Positions 17,305 through 26,660 are shown, counted from the stretch's first letter. The stretch is 64,000 nucleotides of DNA from Acholeplasma laidlawii_A (GCF_030166555.2 NZ_CP126461.2), one strand, 5' to 3'. Program-made: numbers and translations. Notes: generated from the letters alone by a model not told the origin.

Positions 17305-18257
17305 AATACAATTTCCTTTAAGTCATAAAGCCAAGTATTCACTGCCCCTGCATTCTTTAGTGCATCTGCAATTCGTATACCTTGATTTTCATTTTGTGCG
17401 AGTGCAATCATACAACCACCCTTACCACTACCGGTAAGTTTAGCGCCTAATGCACCGTTTAATAGTGATACTTCTACTAATTTTTCAAGTAAGTCATCAG
17501 AAACTTTAATACTTCTAAGTAACTGATGTGCCTCTGTCATAGCAAGACCAAGTCGAATAATTTCATTGGTCTCTAAATATGTTCGTACCTCGTTCGTAAG
17601 TTCTTCTAATCTATCCATAATTGGAGATACAATCGTTGGATTATCCGTCCATAATTGTTTTACTTCTTGTACTGCTTCTTTAGTTAATCCTTTTTTACCG
17701 GTGTCTGCAACTACAATAACTGCATCCATTTTTAGTGGAATTAACGTCTTGCCTAAATCCTTTTGATAAAATACAGCTTGTCCAAATGCAATAGTAATTG
17801 CATCTAACCCAGATGGATTTACGTGATGTATTTGTTCCGCTACATCGACAAAATAATTGAGACGTTCTTGACTTAATTCTACTTTGAAAGCATCAAAAAG
17901 CGATCTAACAATCGCTATCGAAACAGATGCGGATGAACCTAGACCACGTTGTGGTGGTAAAGATGATTCAACTTGAATGTGTATACCATGAAATGGTTGT
18001 TTTAAATATACTAAGACAATATATGTAAGTTGTTTTATACCGTATAATGTGTCCGGAGCATCATCTAAATAACCTTTATGATAAAAAGAATCAATTGTAA
18101 TTTTATCATTTGTTTTAAAGACTTTTGAGCTAATTTGTGCTTGTTTAAAGGGTAGTGCAATTGCGGGTTTTCCATAAACTACTGAGTGTTCACCCATTAA
18201 TATGATTTTTCCGCTTGCGACACCATGTCCAAAATCTATCATAAATTTATCGCTCAC
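17301..18257 (-). CDS. mvaK1: Mevalonate kinase
   Basis: First kinase of the lower mevalonate pathway. Starts at GTG 18257, with GGAG 7 nt upstream. Motifs: GHGVASGKIILMGEHSVVYG, LPPQRGLGSSASVSIA (~106-121) and the C-terminal GALGAKLTGSGKGGCMIAL. 318 residues. It heads mvaK1-mvaD-mvaK2-fni, the usual Gram-positive order. The HMG-CoA synthase and reductase genes are not next to it. It is divergent from the cyclophilin gene. Confidence 0.96.
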   Translation of the reverse strand: MSDKFMIDFGHGVASGKIILMGEHSVVYGKPAIALPFKQAQISSKVFKTNDKITIDSFYHKGYLDDAPDTLYGIKQLTYIVLVYLKQPFHGIHIQVESSLPPQRGLGSSASVSIAIVRSLFDAFKVELSQERLNYFVDVAEQIHHVNPSGLDAITIAFGQAVFYQKDLGKTLIPLKMDAVIVVADTGKKGLTKEAVQEVKQLWTDNPTIVSPIMDRLEELTNEVRTYLETNEIIRLGLAMTEAHQLLRSIKVSDDLLEKLVEVSLLNGALGAKLTGSGKGGCMIALAQNENQGIRIADALKNAGAVNTWLYDLKEIVL

Positions 18258-18325
18258 TTTCTATCTCCATTATAACATGATATGATAAAATGAAATTAAT
18301 AATAATTGAAAGGACTCAAAATAAT

Positions 18326-18832
18326 ATGTCAGAAATTCTATTATCAATGGAGATTGAAGAATTTGGTACTTTAAAGGTAGAACTCTACCCAAATATCGCA
18401 CCAAATACAGTCTCTAATTTTATGAACTATGTGAATAAAAACTTCTATGATGGTCTAATTTTCCATCGTATCATCAAAGGTTTTATGATTCAAGGAGGCG
18501 CAAATCCTAAAGTTAGAGAAATGCCTATTAAAGGTGAATTTACATCTAACGGATTTAAAAACGATTTAAATCATTCAAGAGGTGTTTTATCTATGGCAAG
18601 AACAATGGATAAAAACTCGGCAACTTCACAATTCTTCATCATGCATCAAGATTCTCCACACTTAGATGGTCAATATGCATCATTTGGTAAAGTTATTGAA
18701 GGAATTGAAATTGTTGATAAAATCGCTTCAGTACGAACAGATGGTTATGATCAACCTTTAAAAGATGTCAAAATAAAACATATTACAGTATTAAAATACG
18801 ACGCTAACTTAGAACCTGTAAAATACGTATAA
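18326..18832 (+). CDS. Peptidyl-prolyl cis-trans isomerase, cyclophilin type
   Basis: Cytoplasmic prolyl isomerase; 168 residues with no signal peptide. The cyclophilin core is complete: FHRIIKGFMIQGGA (catalytic Arg/Phe), GVLSMARTMDKNSATSQFFI, and DGQYASFGKVIEG. The start is taken at ATG 18326, with AAAGGA about 11 nt upstream. An in-frame ATG at 18290 lies only 3 bp after a TATGAT -10 (18281-18286) and is unlikely to be used. psuG follows after 13 bp. Confidence 0.94.
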   Translation: MSEILLSMEIEEFGTLKVELYPNIAPNTVSNFMNYVNKNFYDGLIFHRIIKGFMIQGGANPKVREMPIKGEFTSNGFKNDLNHSRGVLSMARTMDKNSATSQFFIMHQDSPHLDGQYASFGKVIEGIEIVDKIASVRTDGYDQPLKDVKIKHITVLKYDANLEPVKYV

Positions 18833-18845
18833 AGAAGGTAAATAT

Positions 18846-19757
18846 ATGAACCAGTTCATTGATATTCATCCAAAAGTGTTAGATGCTCTAAGATCTGGTA
18901 AACCTGTGGTTGCATTAGAATCTACAGTTATTGCACATGGTATGCCTTATCCCAAAAACGTTGAAACTGCACTAAATGTTGAAAAGATAGTTGAACAAAA
19001 CGGTGCTACACCTGCTACAATCGCTATCATTGATGGTCGTATTAAAGTGGGGTTAAATCCAAACGAACTCACAACGTTAGGAAAACAATCAAATGTACTA
19101 AAAGTATCCAAACGTGATATACCTTATTGCGTTATCAAAAAATACAGTGGTGCTACTACAGTTTCAGCAACTATCCTAATTGCGGACATGGTGGGTATCA
19201 AAGTATTTGCAACAGGTGGTATTGGTGGTGTACATAAGCATGCTGCTGCAACATTTGATATTTCAAGAGATCTTGAAGAGATTTCTGAAAAACAGATTGC
19301 TGTTGTCTCAGCTGGGGCTAAAGCTATACTGGACCTAGATCTTACACTAGAGTATCTTGAAACCAAAGGTGTAGAGGTTATTGGATATCAAACAAGCGAA
19401 TTCCCCGCATTCTTTTCAAATGTATCTGGTTTAAATACTACTTATCAATTAGATGAAGCTAGTCAAATCGCACAACTCATGTATACAAAATGGAGTATGG
19501 GCTTAAGCGGTGGTATCCTTGTTGCAAACCCAATACCTCAACATTATGCAATAGATAAAGAAAGTTTAGACAAAGCAATTTCAAGTGCTATATTATCAGC
19601 AAAAGAAAATAATATTACTGGTAAAGAATTAACACCATACTTACTTAAAGTGCTACATAGTAATAAGGATATAACAAGTCTTGAATCTAATATTGGTCTT
19701 ATCTACAATAATGCGAAAATTGCAGCATTGATTGCTGTCGAATTTTCTAAACTTTAG
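18846..19757 (+). CDS. psuG: Pseudouridine-5'-phosphate glycosidase
   Basis: Breaks pseudouridine 5'-phosphate to uracil and ribose 5-phosphate. The 303-residue protein carries VVALESTVIAHGMPYPKN (~21-38), ATIAIIDGRIKVGL (with the catalytic-type Lys further on), KKYSGATTVSATILIA, FATGGIGGVHKHA and GYQTSEFPAFF, all diagnostic. The companion pseudouridine kinase PsuK is not beside it. AGAAGG precedes the ATG. Confidence 0.95.
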   Translation: MNQFIDIHPKVLDALRSGKPVVALESTVIAHGMPYPKNVETALNVEKIVEQNGATPATIAIIDGRIKVGLNPNELTTLGKQSNVLKVSKRDIPYCVIKKYSGATTVSATILIADMVGIKVFATGGIGGVHKHAAATFDISRDLEEISEKQIAVVSAGAKAILDLDLTLEYLETKGVEVIGYQTSEFPAFFSNVSGLNTTYQLDEASQIAQLMYTKWSMGLSGGILVANPIPQHYAIDKESLDKAISSAILSAKENNITGKELTPYLLKVLHSNKDITSLESNIGLIYNNAKIAALIAVEFSKL

Positions 19758-19759
19758 GT

Positions 19760-19788
19760 TTGAATTATTACCCTCGTTGTGATAAAAT
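19760..19788 (+). promoter_or_regulatory. Promoter of the Mn-riboswitch/P-type ATPase unit
   Basis: TTGAAT (19760-19765), 17 bp, TAAAAT (19783-19788), immediately after the psuG stop and just before the riboswitch. Confidence 0.75.
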
Positions 19789-19793
19789 ATTCA

Positions 19794-19886
19794 CTGAGAA
19801 GGGGAGTAGTTCCCAAAAATTAATCGTCAATACGGCTAGTATCAGCCCGGTTAATTTTCAAGTATAACTTGTAAACGAGACCTTCA
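19794..19886 (+). promoter_or_regulatory. Manganese riboswitch (yybP-ykoY family)
   Basis: The two conserved loops are both present: GGGGAGTAG (19801-19809) and CGTCAATACGGC followed by AGCCCGGTT. The closing helix pairs GAAGG (19798-19802) with CCTTC (19881-19885) in the GAGACCTTC element. This matches the Mn2+-sensing family, known upstream of P-type ATPases such as Lactococcus YoaB. Mn2+ binding is expected to allow read-through of the terminator that follows. Confidence 0.93.
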
Positions 19887-19920
19887 AGACCGGTTTTTGG
19901 TTTTGATGGTCTTTATTTAT
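19886..19920 (+). terminator. Terminator in the Mn riboswitch expression platform
   Basis: AAGACC (19886-19891) pairs with GGTCTT (19908-19913), followed by TATTTAT. The AGACC inside the aptamer's closing strand (19878-19882) is also complementary to GGTCT, giving two possible partners for the same 3' arm. Confidence 0.7.
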
Positions 19921-19938
19921 ATAGAAAGGAAACAAAAT

Positions 19939-22680
19939 ATGAAAGAAAAAACCGTATTTCAAATGAATGTCGAAGAGGTGCTTGAAAAGCATCAGACATC
20001 CTTAAAAGGCTTAAGCTCCGATGAAGCCAAAAAAAGATTAGAGGCAAACGGTCCAAATGTACTAGCCGAGGGGAAAAAACGAAGTTTATTTGCTAGACTT
20101 TTAGATCAGTTTAAGGATTTTATGGTTATAGTACTAATCATTGCTGCAGTTGTTGCCTTTGCTGGTGCTATTATTCAAAACAAACCTGAGGAATTAACAG
20201 AAGGCTTACTTATTATAGCAATCGTTATCATTAATGCTATTTTAGGTGTTGCACAAGAATCTAAAGCTGAACAAGCTTTAGATTCTATTAAGAAAATGTC
20301 CAACCCACACACCACAGTCTTACGAGATGGTCAAGAAATCATCATCGATGTTGCTGATGTTGTAGTTGGTGATATTATTGTATTACATGCAGGAGATTAT
20401 ATCCCAGCAGATATTAGAATTATTGAATCCATCAACCTAAAGACAGATGAATCTGCATTAACAGGTGAACCAATTCCGGTTGAGAAAAACATCGATGCCA
20501 TCCATCAAGAAGAGGTCGCATTAGGTGATAGATTTAACATTGGTTACATGAGTACTGTAGTTACTTATGGTCGTGGTTTAGCAGTTGTTACTTCTACTGG
20601 TATGCACACTGAGATCGGTAAGATTGCTACAATGCTTTCTACTACCGAAACAGAATTGACGCCACTTCAAAAAACTATTTCTAAACTCGGTAAAACTCTA
20701 GCTATTATCGCTTTATTTGTAGTTACTATCATCTTTATTATTCAAATATTAAGAGGTTTGTTATCTGATAGTGTAGAAAATATTGCTTGGATTGAATTAT
20801 TTATGTCATCCATTGCTTTAGCGGTTGCAGCGATTCCAGAAGGTTTAACAGCGATTATTACAATTGTACTTGCAATTGGTATGCAAAACTTAGTTAAAGA
20901 ACGCGCTATCATGCGTACACTACCTGCAGTTGAAACCTTAGGGTCTACTTCTATTATATGTTCTGATAAAACTGGTACATTAACTCAAAACGTCATGACA
21001 ATTACTGAAACATACTTATATGAAAGTACTACTAAGGTAACTGATATCATAAACCCTACTAAAGAACTAAAAATGTTAATTAATTATGGTGTTCTATGTA
21101 ATGATACTAAAGTTCAATTATCTGATGAAAATAAGTATATTAAAATCGGTGATCCAACAGAGATTGCTTTAACTGATTTGTCTATTGAAACAAATGATGA
21201 TCCAATTAAAGTCCTAGAAACTTACCCTAGAGTACACGAACTTCCATTTGACTCTGAACGTAAGTTAATGACTACTGTTCATGTGATTGATGGTAAGTAT
21301 GTATCTATAACAAAAGGTGCTCCAGATGTATTATTCGCTAAGGCTTCTCATGTTAATAATCATGGTTCCATCGAAAAAGTTACTCCTACAGTAATCGATA
21401 CTTTTACTCAACAAAATCAAGATTTCGCAGACCAAGCATTACGTGTGTTAGCTATTGCTTATAAAGTATATGAACAAAAACCTGAAGTCTTAGAATTAAC
21501 TCATGATGATTTAGAAAATGACTTAATAATTCTAGGTCTAGTCGGTATGATCGACCCTGCAAGACCCGAAGTCAAAGATGCAATTATTGAAACTAAAAAT
21601 GCTGGCATTATCACTATCATGATTACTGGTGACCATAAGAATACAGCGGTTGCTATTGCAACTGATCTAGGTATTCTAGAACAAGGTCATTTAGCAATCA
21701 CAGGTAAAGAACTAGACCGTATGTCTGATGATGAGTTCTTTGAAAAACTTCCTCAAATCAGAGTATATGCACGTGTCTCTCCTGAAAATAAAGTACGTAT
21801 CGTTACAGCATGGAAAACAACAGGTAAGATTGTTGCGATGACAGGTGACGGTGTGAATGACGCACCAAGTATTAAACGTGCTGATATTGGTATAGCAATG
21901 GGCATTACTGGTACTGAAGTTGCTAAAGGTGCTGCAGACATGATTTTAACTGATGATAACTTTGCAACTATCGTTTCAGCAGTTAAAGAAGGTCGTACAA
22001 TTCTTTCCAACATTAAAAAAGCAATTCACTTCTTACTATCATGTAATATTGGTGAAATCATTACAATCTTCTTAGGTGTTACATTAGGTATTGTATTATT
22101 CCCAAATGAACCACAATTACAAATTTTAACAGCTGCCCAAATCTTATGGGTTAACTTAGTAACCGACTCATTTATGGCGATTGCACTTGGTCTAGAACCT
22201 AAAGAACCAGATGTCATGAACCAACCTCCAAGAGATAATTCAAAAGGTGTATTTGCAGACGGTTTAGGTAGAAAAGTTGCTTGGCAAGGTATTTTAATCG
22301 GTTTCATCACATTCTTAGCATTTTACATTGGTTATTTAATTGGTGATGAAGGTAATAAATTACAACATGCCCAAACAATAGGTTTTATGGTATTAGCAAT
22401 CTCACAATTATTCCATGCATTTAATGTTAGAAGTGAAAAACACTCTACATTTAAACTACAACCAAATAAATTCTTAATCTATGCATTCATTGGATGCCTA
22501 GTATTACAATTGATCACTGTATTTGTTCCATTTATAGCAAACAATATCTTTGGTGTAGATGATGTGTTACATTGGCAATGGTTAGATTGGTTAGTTGTAG
22601 TAGGCTTATCAGTTACTCCATTAGTTGTTGTTGAACTTGTTAAATTCATCCAAAATAAATTCTCAAATAAATTAGCTTAA
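19939..22680 (+). CDS. Cation-exporting P-type ATPase (Mn2+/Ca2+ type)
   Basis: P2A-type pump, 913 residues from ATG 19939 (AGAAAGGA 8 nt upstream); the open frame further upstream runs through the terminator. It has an N-terminal cation-ATPase domain, M1-M2, the actuator loop with LTGEPIPVEK (TGEP in place of TGES, ~175), and the M4 ion site AAIPEGL. The phosphorylation site is CSDKTGTLT (Asp ~342). Next come the nucleotide-binding domain, TGDGVNDAPSIKRADIG (~635), and the M6 motif NLVTDSFMA. The PEGL and NLVTD sites are those of SERCA/PMR1-like Ca/Mn pumps. The upstream Mn riboswitch argues that it exports Mn2+ when cytoplasmic Mn rises. Confidence 0.93.
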   Translation: MKEKTVFQMNVEEVLEKHQTSLKGLSSDEAKKRLEANGPNVLAEGKKRSLFARLLDQFKDFMVIVLIIAAVVAFAGAIIQNKPEELTEGLLIIAIVIINAILGVAQESKAEQALDSIKKMSNPHTTVLRDGQEIIIDVADVVVGDIIVLHAGDYIPADIRIIESINLKTDESALTGEPIPVEKNIDAIHQEEVALGDRFNIGYMSTVVTYGRGLAVVTSTGMHTEIGKIATMLSTTETELTPLQKTISKLGKTLAIIALFVVTIIFIIQILRGLLSDSVENIAWIELFMSSIALAVAAIPEGLTAIITIVLAIGMQNLVKERAIMRTLPAVETLGSTSIICSDKTGTLTQNVMTITETYLYESTTKVTDIINPTKELKMLINYGVLCNDTKVQLSDENKYIKIGDPTEIALTDLSIETNDDPIKVLETYPRVHELPFDSERKLMTTVHVIDGKYVSITKGAPDVLFAKASHVNNHGSIEKVTPTVIDTFTQQNQDFADQALRVLAIAYKVYEQKPEVLELTHDDLENDLIILGLVGMIDPARPEVKDAIIETKNAGIITIMITGDHKNTAVAIATDLGILEQGHLAITGKELDRMSDDEFFEKLPQIRVYARVSPENKVRIVTAWKTTGKIVAMTGDGVNDAPSIKRADIGIAMGITGTEVAKGAADMILTDDNFATIVSAVKEGRTILSNIKKAIHFLLSCNIGEIITIFLGVTLGIVLFPNEPQLQILTAAQILWVNLVTDSFMAIALGLEPKEPDVMNQPPRDNSKGVFADGLGRKVAWQGILIGFITFLAFYIGYLIGDEGNKLQHAQTIGFMVLAISQLFHAFNVRSEKHSTFKLQPNKFLIYAFIGCLVLQLITVFVPFIANNIFGVDDVLHWQWLDWLVVVGLSVTPLVVVELVKFIQNKFSNKLA

Positions 22681-22687
22681 AAAGTTT

Positions 22688-22720
22688 AAGGTTACCAGTA
22701 GCGTGGTAACCTTATTTTTT
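22688..22720 (+). terminator. Intrinsic terminator after the P-type ATPase
   Basis: AAGGTTACC (22688-22696) pairs with GGTAACCTT (22705-22713), followed by ATTTTTT. Confidence 0.9.
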
Positions 22721-22755
22721 ATGTTTTATTTATTCATTTGTCGTATAATATAGAT

Positions 22756-23448
22756 ATGAAAACAATGATAAAAAAATACCCCAAAACTAAATTTATTGCA
22801 CATAGAGGACTTCCCTCAAAAGTGTTAGAAAATACCCTAGAAGGCTTTAAAAAGGCTTCGAAACTCCCCTTTTTTGGCATTGAAACGGATATTCATTTAA
22901 CACTTGATCAAGTAGCTATCATACATCATGATCATAATCTACTAAGACTTGCAAATATCGATTTAAATATTAATGAGACTACTTATGAAGTAATCAAGGC
23001 GCTCAAACTTAAAGACACGTATAAAATACCTTTACTTGATGCATATATTGATATTTGTAAAACCTTTCAAAAAGAAGCAATCATTGAATTAAAACCTGAA
23101 TTTACACTAGATCAAATTAAATTCATTATCGAAAAGATTAACACACATGATTATTTAGATCATGTCATTTTCATTTCTTTTCATCGAGAAAATCTACTTC
23201 AATTAAGATCCATTTTAAAAAACTGTCTGGTTCAACTATTAACAGATAAATTTGATGATGAAATCTTTGATTTTTTAATTAAAAATCGATTTGATCTATC
23301 TATTCATCATAGCCAGGTAACTAAGGACTTAATTAATTTACTTCATAAATATAATATAAAAATTAGTACCTGGACAGTAAATGATAAGGTTCTAATGGAA
23401 AATTTAGCAAAATTAGGCATAGATTATATTACAACGGATGGTATATAA
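22756..23448 (+). CDS. Glycerophosphodiester phosphodiesterase family protein
   Basis: About 230 residues; soluble (GDPD/UgpQ type, no signal peptide). Motifs: AHRGLPSKVLENTLEGF (HRG with Glu), IETDIHLTLDQVAIIHHD (metal-binding E-x-D and H-H-D), ELKPE, and TWTVND near the end. It would hydrolyse glycerophosphodiesters to glycerol 3-phosphate and an alcohol. The start is uncertain. A TATAAT (22744-22749) overlaps the upstream open frame and places transcription start at about 22756, exactly the ATG. There is no Shine-Dalgarno before this ATG or the next one (22765). Confidence 0.87.
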   Translation: MKTMIKKYPKTKFIAHRGLPSKVLENTLEGFKKASKLPFFGIETDIHLTLDQVAIIHHDHNLLRLANIDLNINETTYEVIKALKLKDTYKIPLLDAYIDICKTFQKEAIIELKPEFTLDQIKFIIEKINTHDYLDHVIFISFHRENLLQLRSILKNCLVQLLTDKFDDEIFDFLIKNRFDLSIHHSQVTKDLINLLHKYNIKISTWTVNDKVLMENLAKLGIDYITTDGI

Positions 23449-23451
23449 AAA

Positions 23452-23484
23452 TAAAACCCACTATAAACAAGTGGGTTTTATTTT
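23452..23484. terminator. Bidirectional terminator between glycerophosphodiesterase gene and rnpB
   Basis: AAAACCCACT (23453-23462) pairs with AGTGGGTTTT (23470-23479). T-rich tracts follow on both strands, serving the plus-strand gene and the minus-strand rnpB. Confidence 0.88.
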
Positions 23485-23485
23485 A

Positions 23486-23866
23486 CATATGAATTAGTGC
23501 ATAAGCCATGTTCTGTAAAGAATTTCTTCTTTTGTGACTATTAATCTCAAGATTCAAATCTTGCATGATGTTGTATTGCTACACATCATGTGCCCCTACC
23601 TAATTTGGGTTGCTAGCTTGAGGGGTTTACCGCGTTTCACTCTATTTATTTCTAAATAGATTCGTCTCTGTGGCACTTTAATTTAAGTTATAACGTAGTG
23701 AAACACCTTAGCTATAACTAGTTTGCCGTTATGTTTATACAACATACCTAAGGTTATGATTTCCCTTAGCACAAACACTACACACCCATAAGGTGTGTGC
23801 TAGCATGGACTTTCCTAACGAATCATAAAGATTCGCTCAGTCACCTTCCTAATTCCATAATGCATA
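23486..23866 (-). ncRNA. rnpB: RNase P RNA, type B
   Basis: Catalytic RNA of RNase P, which matures tRNA 5' ends. The minus strand carries the conserved blocks in order: GAGGAAAGTCCATGC-like GGAAAGTCCATGC near the 5' end, GTGCCACAGAGACGA, GAAACGCGGTAAACCCCTC, AACCCAAATTAGGTAGGGG, and ACAGAACATGGCTTAT near the 3' end. The P1 helix pairs GAATTAG (minus, 23855-23849) with CTAATTC (23497-23491). The arrangement is that of the Bacillus type. Ends are approximate. Confidence 0.95.
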
Positions 23867-23869
23867 GAC

Positions 23870-23898
23870 ATTTTATATGCTTTTAGATGAAATGTCAA
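23870..23898 (-). promoter_or_regulatory. Promoter of rnpB
   Basis: Minus-strand TTGACA (23898-23893), 17 bp, TAAAAT (23875-23870). The predicted start lies within a few bases of the rnpB 5' helix. Confidence 0.85.
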
Positions 23899-23921
23899 AC
23901 AATTCATTGTATTATCATAAT

Positions 23922-24215
23922 TTACTTAACTTTATGTCTAAAGAAGCGAATTATGGATGAAGTTAGTGTACCAATAAATATAAGTAAAGTAAAACCAGAG
24001 ATGAGTAGATAGCCTAGTGCAGCCCATCCGGTATCATCATTAGCTGTGATACCTAGAATCAAAAATGCTGAAGAAATAGACAACACTATACCTGGTATAA
24101 TAAAAACCAACCATTTATTTTTTTTTGAAAGTACACCACTTACCCAGTAGTTAATCAAACCACTTGCAAGAAAAATAAAAATCATATTCAAATATAACTG
24201 TAGATTATCATCCAT
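23922..24215 (-). CDS. Small membrane protein, unknown
   Basis: 97 residues with three hydrophobic helices (about 8-28, 36-56, 67-88) and a short basic tail (RFFRHKVK). It somewhat resembles small YesK-like membrane proteins, but I cannot confirm this. Codons ~31-34 contain a run of nine A (plus-strand T 24118-24126) with the frame intact. It lies between pnp and rnpB on the same strand. Confidence 0.65.
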   Translation of the reverse strand: MDDNLQLYLNMIFIFLASGLINYWVSGVLSKKNKWLVFIIPGIVLSISSAFLILGITANDDTGWAALGYLLISGFTLLIFIGTLTSSIIRFFRHKVK

Positions 24216-24291
24216 AATAACACCAGCCCTTTTTAAAAGTAATAATTTATTATAATAGATTTATTTGTTAAGCGTGTTATTTTTACATAAT

Positions 24292-24340
24292 AATAAAAAA
24301 ATCCTAGCCTATATCGCATGAGTATATTGGGCTAGGATTT
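24292..24340 (-). terminator. Terminator after pnp
   Basis: AATCCTAGCC (24300-24309) pairs with GGCTAGGATT (24330-24339), with a 20-base loop and a TTTTTTATT tail on the minus strand. It ends the rpsO-pnp unit. Confidence 0.85.
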
Positions 24341-24363
24341 AGAATTAATATCAATCTATTATC

Positions 24364-26511
24364 TTATAAAGCGTCTTTTCTGGATAAGTCAACACGTCCA
24401 CGTTCATCAATCTTAACTACTTTAACTAAGATTTGATCACCAACTTTAACTTTACCATCTAAAGATTCTGTTCTTTCTTTTTCCCATTTAGAAATGTGGA
24501 CTAATCCTTCAGTTCCTGGGAAGATTTCAGCGAATACACCTTGGATTTTTTTACCATCTTTATCCATTAATAAGCGCGTCACTTTAGCCTCGTAGATTTC
24601 TCCAACTTTGGCTTCTCTTACTAAACTTTCGATGTATGCAGCAGTTTTGTTTAACCAAGAAGCGTCCGTATGCATAATGAATACTCTACCATCTTGTTCA
24701 ATATCAATTTTTACGTTGTTATGATCTTCAATGATTTGAGTAATAATTTTACCACCAGCACCGATAACGTCTCTAATCTTATCTGGATTAATACGGATCA
24801 TCTTAACTTTAGGTGCGAATGCACTTAATTCAGTTCTTGTTTCACTAATCACAGTGTTCATGTGTGAAAGAATATGTAATCTACCCTTACGAGCTTGTTC
24901 TAATGCTTCTTTCATAATCTCAGTTGTAATACCTTGAATTTTGATATCCATTTGAAGTGCAGTAATACCATCTTTAGTACCTGCAACTTTAAAGTCCATA
25001 TCACCTTCATGGTCTTCCATACCTTGAATATCACTTAAAATTGAGTAATGAGCACCGTCCATGATTAAGCCCATTGCAATACCTGCAACTGGCGCTTTAA
25101 TTGGAACACCAGCGGCCATTAAAGCCATAGAGCCTACACAAATTGTAGCCTGTGAACTTGAACCGTTGGATTCAGTAATTTCAGATACTACACGGATTGC
25201 ATATGGGAATTCATCTTCAGAAGGTAATACTTGTAATAAAGCACGTTCTCCTAAAGCACCATGACCAATTTCACGACGTCCAGGCGCACCATAACGACCT
25301 GTTTCACCGACTGAAAATGGTGGGAAGTTATAATGTAACATGAAGCGTTTTGTGATTGTTTCTTGTTCTAAACCATCAATAATTTGATTTTCATTTAATG
25401 AACCTAATGTGACTACACCTAAAGCTTGAGTTTGACCTCTTGTAAATAGTGCAGAACCATGAGTTCTTGGTAATAAATCAACTGAGGATGCAAGTGGTCT
25501 AATTTCATCTAAGCCACGGCCATCAGGTCTTACTTTATCTTCAGTAATAAGGCGTCTAACTTCTTTAGTTACAATTTTGTCTAAAGAAACTTTAACTTGA
25601 TTGATTAATTCTTTCTTTTGATCAGCATCTAGTACTTCTTTACCATCTACTGTCATCCAGAAATTTCTTTCTTCAAAGTGAGCTAGTACTTCGTCTTTGA
25701 TTGCATCAATTGCATCATAACGTTCTTGTTTGTCAACAAGTGAAACAGCTTTAACTAATTCTTTACCCTTGTATGCAAATACTTCATCAAAGATTGATTG
25801 ATCAAGACTAAGTAATTCGGGTTCAACTTTATCAACTCCAAATGCCTTTTTAATCGTTTCTTGGAAAGCACATAATTCTTTAATTGCTTCATGACCAAAT
25901 AAAATAGCTTCTAACATAACTTCTTCAGATACTTGTTTAGCACCCGCTTCTACCATGTTAATTGCATCTTTTGTACCTGCAACGATTAAATCGATGTCTG
26001 ATACATTTAATTGTTCTGTTGATGGGTTTAATACAAATTGTCCATCAATACGTCCAACATGTGCACCAGCGATTGGTCCCATGAATGGAATATTTGATAT
26101 CTCAAGTGCAATCGATGAACCGAGCATTGCAGCCATTTGACTTGATGCTTCAGGATCTGATGATAATACTGTATTAACAACTTGAACTTCATTTCTATAA
26201 CCATCATCAAATAATGGACGTAATGGTCTATCAATTAATCTTGATGTTAAAGTTTCAACTTCTGATGGTCTACCTTCTCTTCTGAAGAATCCACCAGGAA
26301 TTTTCCCTGCAGCATATTGTTTTTCTGCATAGATTACCATAAGTGGGAAAAAGTCAGTTTGACCCACTTTCGCTTTAGCAACAGCAGTTGATAGTACAAC
26401 AGTGTCACCATAATAAATCATTGCAGCGCCATTTGCTTGTTTAGCAATTTCGCCGACTTCAACTCTTAGTGGTTTCCCAGCAAGTGTTGTTTCAAATACT
26501 TGTTTAGACAT
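24364..26511 (-). CDS. pnp: Polyribonucleotide nucleotidyltransferase (PNPase)
   Basis: 3'-5' phosphorolytic exoribonuclease and polymerase. The 715-residue protein has two RNase PH-like domains. The first contains GRFFRREGRPSE-like GGFFRREGRPSEVETL and RLIDRPLRPLF. The second contains GQTQALGVVTLG, HYNFPPFSVGETGR, GRREIGHGALGERAL, ESNGSSSQATICVGS and DIQGMEDHEGDMDFKVAG. A KH domain (IRDVIGAGGKIITQI) and an S1 domain (EGLVHISKW) complete it. It follows rpsO, the classic rpsO-pnp pair. AGGAGA precedes ATG 26511. Confidence 0.98.
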   Translation of the reverse strand: MSKQVFETTLAGKPLRVEVGEIAKQANGAAMIYYGDTVVLSTAVAKAKVGQTDFFPLMVIYAEKQYAAGKIPGGFFRREGRPSEVETLTSRLIDRPLRPLFDDGYRNEVQVVNTVLSSDPEASSQMAAMLGSSIALEISNIPFMGPIAGAHVGRIDGQFVLNPSTEQLNVSDIDLIVAGTKDAINMVEAGAKQVSEEVMLEAILFGHEAIKELCAFQETIKKAFGVDKVEPELLSLDQSIFDEVFAYKGKELVKAVSLVDKQERYDAIDAIKDEVLAHFEERNFWMTVDGKEVLDADQKKELINQVKVSLDKIVTKEVRRLITEDKVRPDGRGLDEIRPLASSVDLLPRTHGSALFTRGQTQALGVVTLGSLNENQIIDGLEQETITKRFMLHYNFPPFSVGETGRYGAPGRREIGHGALGERALLQVLPSEDEFPYAIRVVSEITESNGSSSQATICVGSMALMAAGVPIKAPVAGIAMGLIMDGAHYSILSDIQGMEDHEGDMDFKVAGTKDGITALQMDIKIQGITTEIMKEALEQARKGRLHILSHMNTVISETRTELSAFAPKVKMIRINPDKIRDVIGAGGKIITQIIEDHNNVKIDIEQDGRVFIMHTDASWLNKTAAYIESLVREAKVGEIYEAKVTRLLMDKDGKKIQGVFAEIFPGTEGLVHISKWEKERTESLDGKVKVGDQILVKVVKIDERGRVDLSRKDAL

Positions 26512-26635
26512 ATAAAATCTCCTTCATTTTATATTGAAATTATTTTCATTTTTTTCAATTCATTTAATTATATCATTAATCGCTATAAATACACCACATA
26601 TATCGATGAATATGGTATTTTAGACTTATAAAAAT

Positions 26636-26660
26636 AAAAAAAACTCAAATTGAGTTTTTC
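26636..26660 (-). terminator. Terminator between rpsO and pnp
   Basis: AAAACTCAA pairs with TTGAGTTTT right after the rpsO stop, followed by T-rich sequence on the minus strand. This is comparable to the partial terminator in many rpsO-pnp operons. Confidence 0.75.

Noticed and set aside
18290..18325. Upstream start for the cyclophilin
   Set aside because: That ATG lies 3 bp after a TATGAT -10, so it is unlikely to be translated; ATG 18326 has a ribosome-binding site.
19897..19938. Upstream start for the P-type ATPase
   Set aside because: The extra codons are inside the riboswitch terminator; ATG 19939 has AGAAAGGA and the family N-terminus.
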